The position numbers and the translations under genes are program-made. From an uncultured Verrucomicrobiota bacterium (GTDB lineage: Bacteria; Verrucomicrobiota; Verrucomicrobiia; Limisphaerales; UBA9464), in the NCBI GenBank assembly GCA_903925515.1, contig CAIYFP010000356.1, positions 1 to 8,378 on the forward strand: a stretch of 8,378 bases of DNA, in the 5' to 3' direction. Positions within the stretch are counted from its first letter, which is position 1, and every line of letters starts with the position of its first letter. The notes under the pieces are model-generated. The model worked only from the letters and a program-made list of their open reading frames with translations. It ran no database searches and was not told where the DNA came from. This document shows positions 1 through 5,755 of the stretch, one piece after another.

Positions 1-231
1 GGCCTCGCGGAGGGCAGGGCGGGAGACGCGTGTGGACCCCACGATGGGGAACGAGCCGAGCATCAGGGCCTGGGCATGGCGCGGGGACAGGTTGAGGCGA
101 GAGCGGACGTCAGGCGGGACGGGCCCGGGCTCGGGGACGGCGGCGAGCGTCGCCGCCATGAGGAGGCAGGGAAAAAGCGAGGCGAGGGTTCGAAGGACGG
201 GTAACCCCTGCGTGAGCTGGCCCAATGGCAT
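1..231 (-). CDS. Secreted protein of unknown function, N-terminal 77 residues only (cut by window edge)
   Basis: An open frame runs leftward from an ATG at 231 and leaves the window with no stop, giving 77 residues. The N-terminus resembles a Sec signal peptide: a tail ending in VLR, then a hydrophobic stretch TLASLFPCLLMAATLAAV at about residues 15-32, then a Pro-rich segment. The mature part contains GSFPIVGSTRVSRPALREA near the edge. From memory this resembles the opening of a secreted family in Planctomycetota/Verrucomicrobiota with a G-x-P-(I/V)-V-G-S-x-x-V-x-x-x-A-L-x-x-A pattern; I cannot test it. An in-frame ATG at 258 is an alternative start that would add nine residues with two arginines. 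Neither start has a Shine-Dalgarno. The frame is the same as the pseudopilin upstream, whose stop is at 310-312, so the two could be co-transcribed. Signal-peptide shape is seen; function is unknown. Confidence 0.5.
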   Translation of the reverse strand, partial: MPLGQLTQGLPVLRTLASLFPCLLMAATLAAVPEPGPVPPDVRSRLNLSPRHAQALMLGSFPIVGSTRVSRPALREA

Positions 232-309
232 GGGCCGAGCGTAGCGGCCGGGTGGCATGGCCGTCGCGTTCGTTCTTGCGGGCCGGACGGGTTTCGATGC
301 GTTGAACCG

Positions 310-1113
310 TCAGTCCCGGGCCGCGGCCCGGACCATGGCGTGGACGGTCTCGATGCCGGACTCGCCGAATGCGACGACGCCCATCCACCGGACGGGGCGG
401 GGGTCGTCGCGGTCGATGCGGAGGACGAGGGCGAGGCGGCGGTAGGAGGTGGCGGGGTCGAGGGCCATGCTGGCGGCGGCGAGGACGGGAGCATGGGAGA
501 GCTCGGCGGCGGGACCGACGAGGGAGCAACGCGTCCCGATGCCGAGGACGACGAAGGACTCGTTTGGGGTGCCGAGCGTGCAGCCATGGCCGAAGAGGTC
601 GTCCGGGTTGATGCGGCGGGTGTCGAGGGCGGCGACGTCGTCCGCGAGGAAGCCGCCGGCCGTGACGTCGAGGGCCTTGCGGTCGGTCAGCTCCTGCCAT
701 GAGACCCCGCCGTCGCCCGGCGCGGCGTGCATCCATGTGGTGGTGATGCCGTGGGCCTTGAGGACGGAGCGGTCGGCGTTGTCGAGGTCCTTGGGCTTGA
801 GTTGGCGGCGTGCGGCGGCGGGGATGGCGGCGTAGAGGGTGTAGGGTGCCTCGATGAGCGAGTCGAAGCCGTCGGGCCATGAGCCGGTCCGGGCATGGTG
901 CCTTGCGACGGCGGCAGCCACCTCGGAGGCGATGGCGGCGGAGGCCATGACGACGGAACGCCGGAGCACGCGCGTCCCGACCCACGCGACCATGCCGGCC
1001 GCGATGCAGACGACCATGAGGACAACGACGAGCTCGACGAGGGTCAGCGCGGTGGCAGGGGTGGAGCGGGGGGAAGGGCGGGAGGAGCCGCGTGGGAGGG
1101 ATGGGGCATTCAT
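310..1113 (-). CDS. Type II secretion/type IV pilin-like pseudopilin (prepilin-type N-terminus)
   Basis: The product is 267 residues, with a leader of about 22 residues that is Arg/Ser/Pro-rich, then ALTLVELVVVLMVVCIAAGM. This is the class III prepilin signal: Thr at +2, Leu at +3, Val at +4 and the essential Glu at +5 (residue 27), followed by about 22 hydrophobic residues that would form the pilin N-terminal helix. Residues 71-88 (RHHARTGSWPDGFDSLIE) match the usual position after the helix in bacterial pseudopilins. The rest is a soluble domain I do not recognise, with two Cys (about 158 and 176) that could pair. The cleavage site is unusual, Ala at -1 and Leu at +1 instead of Gly and Phe/Met. 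It would be processed by a prepilin peptidase at the inner membrane and join a pseudopilus. No other secretion genes are visible, so partner and substrate are unknown. The ATG start has no clear Shine-Dalgarno. It diverges from the gene at 1214 across 100 bp. Confidence 0.85.
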   Translation of the reverse strand: MNAPSLPRGSSRPSPRSTPATALTLVELVVVLMVVCIAAGMVAWVGTRVLRRSVVMASAAIASEVAAAVARHHARTGSWPDGFDSLIEAPYTLYAAIPAAARRQLKPKDLDNADRSVLKAHGITTTWMHAAPGDGGVSWQELTDRKALDVTAGGFLADDVAALDTRRINPDDLFGHGCTLGTPNESFVVLGIGTRCSLVGPAAELSHAPVLAAASMALDPATSYRRLALVLRIDRDDPRPVRWMGVVAFGESGIETVHAMVRAAARD

Positions 1114-1213
1114 GGGATGCGGGGCGTTACGTTCGGCGGGGTGGCAAGGTTACGAGGGGCGTCGAGGTGGTCTGGGAGGTTGCGGCCGGTGACGTTCTGG
1201 ATAGCGTGCGCGC

Positions 1214-2014
1214 ATGCGCGGTTTCATTCGTTGCCTTGGGTTGGCCATGGCGTGGTGGCTTGCGGGCGGCGGCTTCGCGGGTGATGCAACGGCGCCCTCG
1301 GCGCCGGAGATCATCGAGCGGTTCCTTGCTCGCGCGCGGGCGGCGGCCGACGAGGAGGCGCGTCAAATGGTGGTCTATCGCAGGACGACCCGGATCGAGG
1401 ACGTCGGGTCCAAGGAGGAGAAGGCCCGGAGCCGGGTGCGCGAGCATGCGGTGACCAACAAGGCGGGCGTGGTCCATGCGAGGTTGGTGCGCATCGACGA
1501 CCGGGAGCCGACGGAAGCCGAGGTGGCGTCGGACTGGCGCAAGGAGGGGGACGCACGGAAGGAGACGACGCGCAGGAGGCGCGGTCCGGACTTCGTGGAC
1601 GAGTCGATGATCCGGAGGTTCGAGTACGTGCTGGAGGGGGAGGAGATGCTGGAGGGGCGGAGGACCTACCGGCTGGGATACGTGCCGAGGTCGGCATCCG
1701 GAGGGGGGGAGAAGAACATCGACCGGTTCCTTGGGCTGGTGGCGGGGAAGATTTGGATCGACGCGGCGGAGTTCGAGATGGTGAGGGCGACTGCGGGCCT
1801 GAGGGAGCCGTTGAAGATCCTTGGCGGGTTTGCGGCGAGCATCACGCGGCTGGAGTTCGACGTGTTGAGGCGGCCGGTGGCGCCGGGTTGCTGGTGCAAC
1901 GTGCTGCTGACGAGCCGTGCGGAAGGGAGGCGGCTGTTCAGCGGGTTCAGCGTCCGGCTGGACGTGGAGCAGGCGGACTTCCGGGTGCTGCCGATCAGTC
2001 CGGCCTCGCCTTGA
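1214..2014 (+). CDS. Secreted LolA/LolB-like (outer-membrane lipoprotein-sorting-like) protein
   Basis: The product is 266 residues with a Sec signal peptide: MRGFIR, a hydrophobic core to about residue 19, and a likely cleavage near GGGFAG at 18-23. A charged helix-rich segment (30-75) follows, then a beta-rich half. FEYVLEGEEMLEGRRTYRL (136-154) and AGKIWIDAAEFEMVRA (177-192) have the alternating strands and the 'K-I-W-I-D ... F-E-x-V-R-A' turn typical of the periplasmic LolA/LolB/outer-membrane lipoprotein-sorting fold, a half-barrel that binds acyl chains or hydrophobic ligands. The fold call is inference from these patterns; I recognise no catalytic residues and no lipobox, and true LolA proteins are shorter. 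Start 1214 was chosen because it supplies the basic n-region; Met12 at 1247 is a weaker alternative. The 3' end overlaps the convergent TPR gene by 20 bp, so no terminator lies between them. The gene is alone on its strand. Confidence 0.8.
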   Translation: MRGFIRCLGLAMAWWLAGGGFAGDATAPSAPEIIERFLARARAAADEEARQMVVYRRTTRIEDVGSKEEKARSRVREHAVTNKAGVVHARLVRIDDREPTEAEVASDWRKEGDARKETTRRRRGPDFVDESMIRRFEYVLEGEEMLEGRRTYRLGYVPRSASGGGEKNIDRFLGLVAGKIWIDAAEFEMVRATAGLREPLKILGGFAASITRLEFDVLRRPVAPGCWCNVLLTSRAEGRRLFSGFSVRLDVEQADFRVLPISPASP

Positions 2015-2402
2015 GGCGGCTGAGGCAGGCGCGGACCTTGCCAAATGCAGGGTGGGCGCGAAGCCCGGCGAGGTCGGGGTCGGTGTTCAGGGACTCGACG
2101 TCGCGAAAGCCCAGCTCGATCGCGGTGGAAAGCTCGGTGGCGGCGCGTTCGTACTGGCGGACGAGGGCAAGGGAGCAGGCGAGGTTGTAGCGGACGTCGG
2201 GGTCGGTGGGGCAAAGCTCGATGAGGCGTTGGTCGAGGGCGATGACCTCGTTGGTCCGGCCCAGCTGGAGGAGCACGTCGGCCAGCTCCTCGATCACCTC
2301 CGTGTCCCGCGGGTCTCGCGCGATCAGGCCCCGGAAGAACGATTCCTGCACCTCCAGTTCGGCGACGCGGAGCCGGGACATCTTGTGTTTTTCCTTTGCC
2401 AT
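1995..2402 (-). CDS. Small TPR-repeat protein
   Basis: The product is 135 residues with no signal peptide or membrane segment, so it is probably cytoplasmic. About two and a half tetratricopeptide units are visible: roughly residues 17-37, 38-68 (EELADVLLQLGRTNEVIALDQ) and 69-101 (DVRYNLACSLALVRQYERAA), with the small residues and aromatic positions expected of helix A/B pairs. The C-terminal stretch SLNTDPDLAGLRAHPAFGKV is a familiar cap after the last TPR in Planctomycetota/Verrucomicrobiota TPR proteins. TPR domains scaffold protein-protein interactions; the partner cannot be told. ATG at 2402 has no Shine-Dalgarno; ATG at 2381 (residue 8) is an alternative. The last 20 bp lie under the end of the convergent gene on the plus strand. 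Upstream, 53 bp from its start, begins a dispersed repeat also found upstream of the STAS gene at the right edge. Confidence 0.88.
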   Translation of the reverse strand: MAKEKHKMSRLRVAELEVQESFFRGLIARDPRDTEVIEELADVLLQLGRTNEVIALDQRLIELCPTDPDVRYNLACSLALVRQYERAATELSTAIELGFRDVESLNTDPDLAGLRAHPAFGKVRACLSRLKARPD

Positions 2403-2454
2403 CGGGCCCGGTGACTTTCAGAAAGGCGCTTGCGAGCGTCAAGGGGGCGTTCAA

Positions 2455-2678
2455 TCCCTCATCCCGGCGCAAGAAGTTCTTCGGTTCACGGCTCCGGCCT
2501 TGGACGCGGATGGAGTGGCAAACGGATGGATCCGAAGGCCCGCATCCGTTCACCCTCCCCAAAAAACCCGGGCATCCCCATGCAGACGAATGACGCCATG
2601 GCCCACCGAAGGACGGACCGCATGGGATCCCTTGCTCGAAACCGAAGGTTTCGTAGCCGGTAGCCGGTGGTTGAGCGA
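2455..2678 (+). repeat. Dispersed repeat, copy A (about 224 bp visible homology)
   Basis: Positions 2481-2678 match 8181-8378 at an offset of exactly 5700 with no insertion or deletion and 20 mismatches (90% identity). A weaker 26-bp extension (2455-2480 versus 8155-8180, 20/26) continues on the left. The best conserved part, 2589-2653, has a single difference and contains a perfect 7-bp palindrome, CGAAACC-GAA-GGTTTCG at 2638-2654. At 2654-2667 there is a tandem doublet of TAGCCGG. Both copies have the same orientation and lie upstream of minus-strand genes. The right end of copy A is unknown because copy B is cut by the window edge at 8378; homology may run further. Function is not established: mobile upstream element, REP-like family or remnant of a coding sequence are all open. 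Confidence 0.9.
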
Positions 2679-2755
2679 AGCGATGCCACCGGTCACCCAT
2701 CCCCATCACCCTCCGCACCCGGGAGGGGTTCCAGCCCAGTCCCGTCCCCGGCGCT

Positions 2756-2775
2756 GGCATCCCTGCCGGGATGCC
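2756..2775. repeat. Perfect 8-bp palindrome, hairpin
   Basis: GGCATCCC and GGGATGCC pair perfectly around a TGCC loop. No T-run follows on either strand, so a rho-independent terminator is unlikely. It lies about 80 bp beyond the last homologous base of repeat copy A and may belong to the same repeat unit. Confidence 0.6.
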
Positions 2776-3227
2776 GGGGTTCACGTTCGCACGGGTCCCC
2801 GGTGGTGTCGTCGCCTCGCTCCCCGACCGCCGACTACACGCTGGGAAGCCTCCGGCTTCATGGCAGATGGACGCCGAGGTCCCTTCGGATGTGGCCACCC
2901 GCGCCCACGCCGCGGTCGCCCATCCTCTACGTCGGCGTGTTGGCACGCAGCCTGCCGCAACTTGCCCGCTTCGGGATCGCGTGCCTCCCTCCCCCTTGCG
3001 CGGGGATTTGGGCCGCACCCCAAGCCACTCGCTGGAAGCTTTGCCACGCGGTTCCCAGCTCGCCCGGAGCCACTGGACGTGGCGACCCAGCATTCCGCCA
3101 TGGCGTCATGGAATCTCCGCCTGAACCCCGGCGCGGTGTCCCATGCGTCGCTTCCGTGAGCCTTGAAGCGGCAGTTGACCAGGGCTTCAAGGCAAGGCAA
3201 TGGCCGTCCCATCAAGGCAAAAGGCGC

Positions 3228-3475
3228 CCTTGGGATCCATCCGAGAACTCACCCGGCGGGTGAGGTTGGAATGGGCCGGTCCGGGTGGTAGGCCGGGTGC
3301 CCTGGCCCGGCGGAAACGTGGCCGAGGCGTCTCGGCTCGGGCTGGATCACGCCCAGCGCCAGCGGCAGGATGCCGCTCCCGCTCTGCCCCGGAGACGCTC
3401 GGAGGTGCGGCATCCTTGCCGCCGCGTGAGGGCACGCAGCCTCCAGCAGGGGCCAAGCCTTGGAATCCACCCGAG
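3228..3475. repeat. Segment flanked by an 18-bp imperfect direct repeat
   Basis: CCTTGGGATCCATCCGAG at 3228-3245 and CCTTGGAATCCACCCGAG at 3458-3475 match at 16 of 18 positions in direct orientation. They enclose about 212 bp that hold most of the strong hairpins of this region. The flanks beyond the 18-mers do not match, so the repeat is sharply bounded. It may be the scar or border of a small non-autonomous element, or two members of a repeat family; nothing inside encodes a transposase. Confidence 0.5.
3363..3421. repeat. Long inverted repeat with nested hairpin (REP-like)
   Basis: CGGCAGGATGCCGC at 3363-3376 is complementary to GCGGCATCCTTGCCG at 3407-3421, 14 pairs with one bulged base, around a 30-nt loop. 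The left arm can also fold alone (GCGGCA-GGA-TGCCGC, 3362-3376), so two alternative structures compete. No T-tract follows on either strand. The arrangement resembles REP-type palindromes, but no IS200-like (RAYT) transposase is in the window. Confidence 0.6.
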
Positions 3476-3488
3476 GGGACGGGCAGCC

Positions 3489-3581
3489 TCATAACCAGAC
3501 CCAGATCGCCTTGATCAGCCTCACCAAGCCCACCAGCACCAGCAACCCCAGCAATGCGAGCCACCCCATGCAGCATCCCAT
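3489..3581 (-). CDS. Candidate 30-residue single-pass membrane peptide
   Basis: A short frame, ATG at 3581 to TGA at 3489-3491, encodes MGCCMGWLALLGLLVLVGLV followed by RLIKAIWVWL. It has about 15 hydrophobic residues in a row from position 6, then Arg21 and Lys24, then an amphipathic Trp-rich end, the pattern of a bacterial small membrane protein. GC-rich shadow frames normally give Arg/Pro/Gly-rich products, so this composition stands out. The bases before the start (GTGGGG next to the ATG) give only a poor ribosome site. The frame stays open to an ATG at 3752, but the extra N-terminal residues are Gly/Pro/Val-rich and not convincing. I recognise no family. It lies 259 bp downstream of the Gfo/Idh gene on the same strand. 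A chance open frame is a real alternative. Confidence 0.25.
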   Translation of the reverse strand: MGCCMGWLALLGLLVLVGLVRLIKAIWVWL

Positions 3582-3840
3582 CCCCACGCATCCCCGCACC
3601 CTGACCCGGCGCGTGCCCCCATGAACTGAAACATGGACCGCACCCCCGCCCACGCCTCCGGCATCCCGGACATCACGCACCACCTCGACCTCGGCAAGCT
3701 CACCGGCCGGCCGCTCGCCCGGCCCAGGACCCGGCTTGCCCATGTCGATCATGCGTCACCCCTTCCCATGCCCGCCGCCCGAGATCATCCAAAAGCTGCA
3801 CGCCCCCAAACAGCTCCAAACGCAAGGCCGCCCTCGTCGT
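3582..3840. other. Intergenic stretch, no feature recognised
   Basis: This stretch lies between the candidate small peptide and the stop of the oxidoreductase gene. Frames are open on both strands but encode only Arg/Pro/Ala-rich or Gly/Val-rich sequence without motifs. I found no strong hairpin with a T-run that would terminate the oxidoreductase transcript. Confidence 0.5.
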
Positions 3841-5175
3841 TCACACGCGCCAGCCCGCCGGGTACTTCTTCGCAAGCAACCCGTCCGCCGCCTTGTCGCC
3901 GGTACGCATCCTCCTCGCGTCCCAACGCAGGGTGCGCCCGCTCCGGATCGCCACGTTCCCCAGCAACACCGCCTCCGTGACCGGCCCGGCGACGTCGAAC
4001 CGCGACGCCGGCGGCGTCTTGCCGCCCTTGCACGCCGCAATCCATTCCGCGTAATGCCCCGGCTCCCAGTCCGGGCGCTTCCCGTACACCTCGGGCACCT
4101 CCTTGAAGTCCGACACCTTCGCCCCGCTCAGGAACCGGCCCACGCCCTCGTACGACGTCACCAGCGTGTCGCGGTCGCCCACGAGCACGATGCCGTTGGC
4201 CATCGCGAGGTCCCCGCCGTAGAGAGACGGGTCCGGGCGGGAGCCACCGTCATGCCAGACCATCTTGAACGCCGGCTGCGCGGGCCTCCCCAAGCCGGCA
4301 GGCGACGCGCCGAACTGGTAGGTCACCATCGACCACAAGGGCGCCGACTCGTCCGAGCCGCCCGCCGACTGCGCCTCGACCGTGAGCGGGTCGCGCAGGT
4401 GAAACGCCAGCGCAAGGATGTTGACAAGGTGACACCCCATGTCGCCCAAGGCGCCCGTCCCGAAGTCCCAGAAGCCGCGCCATGCGAACGGGTGGTAGCC
4501 GGGTGCGTAGGGACGCCTCGGCGCCACGCCAAGCCAAAGGTCCCATGAAAGCCCCCCGGGCGCTTGCCCGGTGGCAGGCGGACGCTGGAGGCCCTGCCGC
4601 CAGAACGCACCGGGCCGGTCCGTCCAGACATGAACCTCGCGCAGCTTCCCAAGAACCCCCGCGCGCACCAGCTCGGCCTCGCGTCGCAACGGCCCATGGC
4701 CCATCGCCTGGTTTCCCATCTGCGTGGCCACCCCGGCCTTCCTCGCCGCCTCCGTCAACGCGCGGGCCTCCGCCACCGTGTGTGTCAGCGGCTTCTGGCA
4801 GTACACGTGCTTGCCCAGCTTTAGCGCCGCCATCGCGGGAGCGAAGTGCATGTGGTCCGGAGTGGAAACCGTCACCGCGTCGAAGCCCGACCCAAGCACG
4901 TCGAACATCTCCCGCCAGTCCGCAAAGCGCCGCGCCGCCCCGAACCGTGCCCCCATCTGGCCAAGGCGCCCGGCGTCCACGTCGCACAAGCCCACGATGT
5001 TCTCGCCGCCCACCATGGTGACGTCCGTCCCGCCCTTACCTCCGACGCCCACCGAGGCCATGTTGAGCCGGTCGTTGGCACCGAGCACACGCAGCCGCGA
5101 GACCATGGGAAATGCGACGGCCGCGGCCGCGGCGCGTCCAACAAACGAGCGCCGCGTGAGGAGGGAGGTTTTCAT
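3841..5175 (-). CDS. Tat-exported Gfo/Idh/MocA-family oxidoreductase
   Basis: The product is 444 residues and very probably an NAD(P)-dependent dehydrogenase acting on a sugar or cyclitol-type substrate. The N-terminus carries a twin-arginine signal, TRRSFVGRAAAAAVAFP (residues 7-23), so the enzyme should be exported folded, as in many Planctomycetota and Verrucomicrobiota paralogues. The Rossmann half follows: GVGGKG dinucleotide loop (43-48), GLCDVD (62-67), STPDHMH (104-110) and the KHVYCQKPL segment (122-130), whose Lys128 is the conserved catalytic Lys of the E-K-P-type motif. The C-terminal half contains WRGFWDFGTGALGDMGCHL (232-250), with Asp245 and His249 at the usual active-site positions. 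All core motifs are intact and length is normal. Substrate cannot be inferred. Start: ATG 5175 places the Tat motif at residue 7; an in-frame GTG at 5181 is the alternative. It is divergent from rnpB. Confidence 0.95.
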   Translation of the reverse strand: MKTSLLTRRSFVGRAAAAAVAFPMVSRLRVLGANDRLNMASVGVGGKGGTDVTMVGGENIVGLCDVDAGRLGQMGARFGAARRFADWREMFDVLGSGFDAVTVSTPDHMHFAPAMAALKLGKHVYCQKPLTHTVAEARALTEAARKAGVATQMGNQAMGHGPLRREAELVRAGVLGKLREVHVWTDRPGAFWRQGLQRPPATGQAPGGLSWDLWLGVAPRRPYAPGYHPFAWRGFWDFGTGALGDMGCHLVNILALAFHLRDPLTVEAQSAGGSDESAPLWSMVTYQFGASPAGLGRPAQPAFKMVWHDGGSRPDPSLYGGDLAMANGIVLVGDRDTLVTSYEGVGRFLSGAKVSDFKEVPEVYGKRPDWEPGHYAEWIAACKGGKTPPASRFDVAGPVTEAVLLGNVAIRSGRTLRWDARRMRTGDKAADGLLAKKYPAGWRV

Positions 5176-5252
5176 GGGCACAGCCTATCCACGACCCGCT
5201 CCCGGTTGAAGCCCCAATCCGTGCCTGCGCCCTCACGGCACAAAGAATCCTC

Positions 5253-5280
5253 TTGGGATGGCCTCGCTTCCCGGTAGTCT
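5253..5280 (+). promoter_or_regulatory. Candidate sigma-70-type promoter for rnpB
   Basis: TTGGGA (5253-5258) and TAGTCT (5275-5280) are separated by 16 bp. The -10-like box ends 5 nt before the first base of the P1 helix of RNase P RNA at 5286, the spacing expected for transcription starting at the mature 5' end. The -35 matches 4/6 and the -10 matches 4/6 of the consensus, so the call depends mainly on position. Confidence 0.45.
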
Positions 5281-5285
5281 GTCCC

Positions 5286-5684
5286 TGTTCCGGAGGGGCG
5301 GAAGGTCGCTCGTGGCATCGCCACGGGAGGAAAGTCCGAACTCCACAGGGCACGGGGCCGCGTAACCCCGGCATGGCCGGGGATACACGCGGGAGCGTCG
5401 CCCGAAAGGGTGGCGCGACAGACAGTGCCACAGAAAAGATACCGCCGCGGCCCGCAAGGGACGCGGCAAGGGTGAAAAGGCGGGGTAAGAGCCCACCGCC
5501 CGCCGCGTGAGCGTCGGGGCATGGAAAACCTCCCCGGGAGCAAGGCCAAATAGGGCGCCCATGGAACGGCCCGTTCCACGTCCGCTGCGGCGGACGGGCG
5601 CCGGGTATCGGCCGCTCAGACTAATGGCCTTCTCCCCCGCCCCGGCGGGGAAGACAGAATTCGGCTTACAGCCCCTCCGGAACA
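5286..5684 (+). ncRNA. rnpB: RNase P RNA, bacterial class A (M1 RNA-like)
   Basis: This is the catalytic RNA of ribonuclease P, which removes 5' leaders from pre-tRNAs. Ends were set by helix P1: TGTTCCGGAGGGGC (5286-5299) is perfectly complementary to GCCCCTCCGGAACA (5671-5684), giving a 399-nt RNA. Conserved elements appear in order: P3 hairpin CGTGGCATCGCCACG; GAGGAAAGTCCGAACTCC from 5327; ACAGAAAAGATACCGCC from 5430; AAGGGTGAAAAGGCGGGGTA; GGAGCAAGGCCAAATAGGG (about 5536-5555); a CCGGGTATCGGC stretch (5601-5612) with the GGT that can pair with the tRNA CCA end (5604-5606); and AGACAGAATTCGGCTTACA (5652-5670), whose TTCGG pairs with CCGAA to make P4. The P15-P17 region (CAAGGCCAAATAGGG plus long GC stems) indicates class A rather than the Bacillus class B. 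Open frames across it are spurious. It diverges from the oxidoreductase and converges on the PEP-CTERM gene. Confidence 0.97.
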
Positions 5685-5696
5685 TTCGGGGCCACG

Positions 5697-5723
5697 GGTT
5701 TCCACGGACACCCGCGTGGAACC
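5697..5723 (+). terminator. Hairpin downstream of rnpB, possible terminator or processing signal
   Basis: GGTTTCCACG (5697-5706) pairs with CGTGGAACC (5715-5723) with one bulged T, leaving an 8-nt loop. It lies 13 nt after the mature 3' end of RNase P RNA and before the stop of the convergent PEP-CTERM gene. No T-run follows on either strand, so intrinsic termination is doubtful. Confidence 0.35.
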
Positions 5724-5755
5724 GATGACCCGAAGCCGGGTGCCGCCTCGAAACC

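Larger units (their letters stand above)
2679..3488. other. Gene-poor intergenic region rich in hairpins and degenerate repeats
   Basis: I see no conserved protein in these 810 bp on either strand. Long open frames exist because GC is high, but none shows a domain, a plausible start or protein-like composition. The segment contains many short GC-rich inverted repeats (for example 2756-2775, 3248-3264, 3292-3311, 3322-3335, 3363-3421), a 12-bp direct repeat GGCACGCAGCCT at 2942-2953 and 3431-3442, and an 18-bp imperfect direct repeat at 3228-3245 and 3458-3475. Phrases such as GCGGCATCCTTGCCGCC and GGCAGGATGCCGC are, from memory, typical of degenerate interspersed repeats in verrucomicrobial intergenic DNA. 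The beginning may be a continuation of repeat copy A. Confidence 0.6.

Noticed and set aside
110..985. 291-codon minus-strand open frame
   Set aside because: It is an Arg/Pro/His-rich shadow of the pseudopilin gene in another frame.
1114..1213. Divergent promoter between the pseudopilin and the LolA-like gene
   Set aside because: A weak TTGCGG/TAGCGT pair is visible but too poor to separate from chance in this composition.
1127..2044. 305-codon minus-strand open frame
   Set aside because: It is antisense to the secreted LolA-like gene and has Arg/Pro/His-biased composition without motifs.
1666..3093. 475-codon minus-strand open frame
   Set aside because: It crosses the well-supported TPR gene in another frame and the repeat region, has no domain, and its composition shifts along its length. 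It is a by-product of high GC and few stop codons.
2667..3263. Plus-strand open frames in the gene-poor region as a possible gene
   Set aside because: Products are Pro/Ser/Arg-rich with no plausible start or conserved motif, and several frames on both strands are open at once.
2403..3840. CRISPR array, tRNA cluster or integration site in the gene-poor region
   Set aside because: There are no regularly spaced identical repeats, no tRNA cloverleaf with a T-loop motif, and no integrase gene nearby.
3736..4548. 270-codon plus-strand open frame
   Set aside because: It is antisense to the oxidoreductase, whose catalytic motifs are intact, and its product is Arg/Pro-rich.
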